In this document: positions 12,379 through 13,684 of the stretch, piece by piece
How positions within the stretch are numbered: the first letter of the stretch is position 1
Layout: every line of letters begins with the position of its first letter
NCBI GenBank assembly: GCA_025464915.1
Contig: JAODNF010000185.1
Coordinates: forward strand, 1-13,684
Origin: Frankiales bacterium
Lineage (GTDB): Bacteria; Actinomycetota; Actinomycetes; Mycobacteriales; SCTD01
Reading direction: 5' to 3'
DNA: 13,684 nt
Position numbers and translations under genes: made by a program
Notes under the pieces: model-generated
What the model saw: the letters and a program-made list of their open reading frames with translations, nothing else
What the model was told of the DNA's origin: nothing
Databases searched by the model: none

Positions 12379-13380
12379 CTAGGCCTTGTCGTCGATCCAG
12401 GCCATCATCGGGCGGAGCTTGCCGCCGACGACCTCGATCGGGTGCTCGCCCTGCTCCTTGCGGAACTGGGCCATCTCGGTGCCGCCGTTGTCGTCGTCGG
12501 CGATGAGGCGGTTGACGAAGGTGCCGTCCTTGATGTCGGACAGGACGCGCTTCATCTCGGCCTTGGTCTCGTCGGTGACGATGCGCGGGCCGGTGACGTA
12601 GTCGCCGAACTCGGCGGTGTCGGAGATGGACCAGCGCATCTTGGCGAGCCCGCCCTCGTACATCAGGTCGACGATGAGCTTGAGCTCGTGCAGGCACTCG
12701 AAGTAGGCGACCTCGGGCTGGTAGCCGGCCTCGATGAGCGTCTCGAAGCCCGCCTGGACGAGCGCCGACGCGCCACCGCAGAGGACGGCCTGCTCGCCGA
12801 ACAGGTCGGTCTCGGTCTCCTCGGTGAACGTCGTCTTGATGACGCCGGCGCGGGTGCCACCGATGCCCTTCGCCCAGGACAGTGCGAGCGCGAGGGCGTT
12901 GCCGGTCGCGTCCTGCTCGACGGCGACCAGGCAGGGCACGCCCTTGCCGTCGACGAACTGGCGGCGCACCAGGTGGCCCGGGCCCTTGGGCGCGACCATG
13001 GCGACGTCGACACCGGCCGGCGGCGTGATGAGGCCGAACCGGATGTTGAGCCCGTGGCCGAACAACAGCGCCTTGCCGTCGGTGAGGTGCGGCTCCACGT
13101 CGTCCTTGTAGAGCTTTCGCTGCACCGTGTCGGGCGCCAGGATCATGATGACGTCGGCCTCGGCGGCAGCCTCGGCCGGCGTCACGACCCGGAGGCCGTC
13201 GGCCTCGACCTTGGCGCGGGTCTTGGAGCCCTGGGGCAGCCCGATGCGGACGTCGACGCCGCTGTCACGCAGGCTCAGGGCGTGCGCGTGGCCCTGGCTG
13301 CCGTACCCCAGGACAGCGACCTTCTTGCCCTGGATGAGGGACAGGTCGGCGTCGTCGTCGTAGAAGACCTCTGCGGCCAT
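12379..13380 (-). CDS. ilvC: ketol-acid reductoisomerase, class I
   Basis: 333 residues, the normal short class I length. It converts 2-acetolactate or 2-aceto-2-hydroxybutanoate to the dihydroxy acids of valine, leucine and isoleucine synthesis, using Mg2+ and NAD(P)H. The Rossmann motif is GYGSQGHAHAL (25-35), and the specificity loop RIGLPQGSKTRAK (45-57) suggests NADPH. Metal ligands are Asp192 and Glu196 in TDLFGEQ, and Glu228 and Glu232 in ECLHELK. His109 in FGHGLN is the conserved histidine. The ATG at 13380 follows AAGGAAG at 9-nt spacing. It starts 18 nt after the ilvN stop, so the two are cotranscribed, and a strong hairpin ends the unit. Confidence 0.97.
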   Translation of the reverse strand: MAAEVFYDDDADLSLIQGKKVAVLGYGSQGHAHALSLRDSGVDVRIGLPQGSKTRAKVEADGLRVVTPAEAAAEADVIMILAPDTVQRKLYKDDVEPHLTDGKALLFGHGLNIRFGLITPPAGVDVAMVAPKGPGHLVRRQFVDGKGVPCLVAVEQDATGNALALALSWAKGIGGTRAGVIKTTFTEETETDLFGEQAVLCGGASALVQAGFETLIEAGYQPEVAYFECLHELKLIVDLMYEGGLAKMRWSISDTAEFGDYVTGPRIVTDETKAEMKRVLSDIKDGTFVNRLIADDDNGGTEMAQFRKEQGEHPIEVVGGKLRPMMAWIDDKA

Positions 13381-13398
13381 GGTGATGTACTTCCTTTG

Positions 13399-13684
13399 CT
13401 AGCTAGCGGAACGGAGACGGTTCTCGGACCCGGTCATCGAGCGCGAGCCGCGACCCATGGCGACCATGCCGGACTGGACGAGCTCCCGGATGCCGAACGG
13501 CTCCAGGACCTTGATGAGGGCGTCGAGCTTGTCGACGGTGCCCGTGGCCTCGATCGTGACGGCATCGGTGGCGACGTCGACGACCTTGGCGCGGAACAGC
13601 TGGACGGTCTCCAGCACGTGGCTGCGGGTCGTGAGGTCGGCTTTCACCGTCACCAGCAGCAGCTCGCGCTGCACCGACGCGGCG
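13399..13684 (-). CDS. ilvN: acetolactate synthase small (regulatory) subunit, C-terminal part
   Basis: The frame is open to the right edge. About 94 C-terminal residues are visible, starting AASVQRELLLVTVKAD, a segment typical of the second domain of IlvN. The N-terminal ACT domain, which binds valine, lies outside the window (full proteins have about 160-175 residues). The GTG at 13674 is an internal valine, not a start. IlvN activates the catalytic subunit IlvB and gives it feedback sensitivity; ilvB is expected just beyond the right edge. DAVTIEATGTVDKLDALIKVL and FGIRELVQSGMVAMGRG are recognisable family features. ilvC follows after 18 nt. Confidence 0.93.
   Translation of the reverse strand, partial: AASVQRELLLVTVKADLTTRSHVLETVQLFRAKVVDVATDAVTIEATGTVDKLDALIKVLEPFGIRELVQSGMVAMGRGSRSMTGSENRLRSAS

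Noticed and set aside
13398..13407. GCTAGCTAGC self-complementary sequence at the ilvN stop
   Set aside because: It is made up of the last Ala-Ser codons and the TAG stop. Too short to be a meaningful regulatory site.
1..13684. CRISPR arrays, tRNA or rRNA genes, insertion sequences, phage or toxin-antitoxin genes
   Set aside because: I looked on both strands and saw no regularly spaced repeats, cloverleaf-like sequences, transposase or integrase motifs, or paired small toxin-antitoxin ORFs.

Overview
This is a high-GC, actinobacterial chromosomal segment. Third codon positions are almost all G or C, several starts are GTG or TTG, some genes appear leaderless, and the proteins are actinobacterial types: long 2-isopropylmalate synthase, ~529-residue SerA, citramalate synthase and class I ketol-acid reductoisomerase. 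The core is a branched-chain amino acid and serine biosynthesis cluster. Nearly everything is on the minus strand, so transcription runs right to left.

In the direction of transcription: the 3' part of ilvN (acetolactate synthase small subunit, cut by the right edge) and ilvC end at a strong GC-rich hairpin. A plus-strand gene for a secreted metzincin-like metalloprotease lies between ilvC and serA. It converges with ilvC and diverges from serA. serA overlaps an alpha/beta hydrolase by one base. leuA follows with its own promoter, a four-leucine leader peptide and a regulatory hairpin. A 19-bp perfect inverted repeat separates leuA from leuB. Then come a duplicated dimeric-barrel-like protein of unknown function, ilvE and a two-CBS-domain protein. 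The cimA block follows: a candidate leader peptide with Ile-Ile codons, tandem hairpins including a terminator, a possible 77-residue ORF, cimA, and the start of a TauE/SafE-family transporter cut by the left edge.

The enzymes fit together. CimA and LeuB can feed 2-oxobutanoate to isoleucine synthesis independently of threonine. IlvN (with an off-window IlvB), IlvC and IlvE act in all three branched-chain pathways. LeuA and LeuB commit carbon to leucine. SerA opens serine synthesis. LeuC/LeuD, IlvB and IlvD are not in the window.

The most interesting material is regulatory. Three sites (before leuB, the leuA leader and the putative cimA leader) share a TGnTAnnnT extended -10 box placed 6-8 nt before a start codon with little or no Shine-Dalgarno, which suggests leaderless transcripts. 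The leuA leader's Leu codons are complementary to the leuA Shine-Dalgarno, which suggests translational attenuation. A comparable but unproven arrangement lies upstream of cimA. No tRNA, rRNA, CRISPR array, transposase or phage gene was seen.
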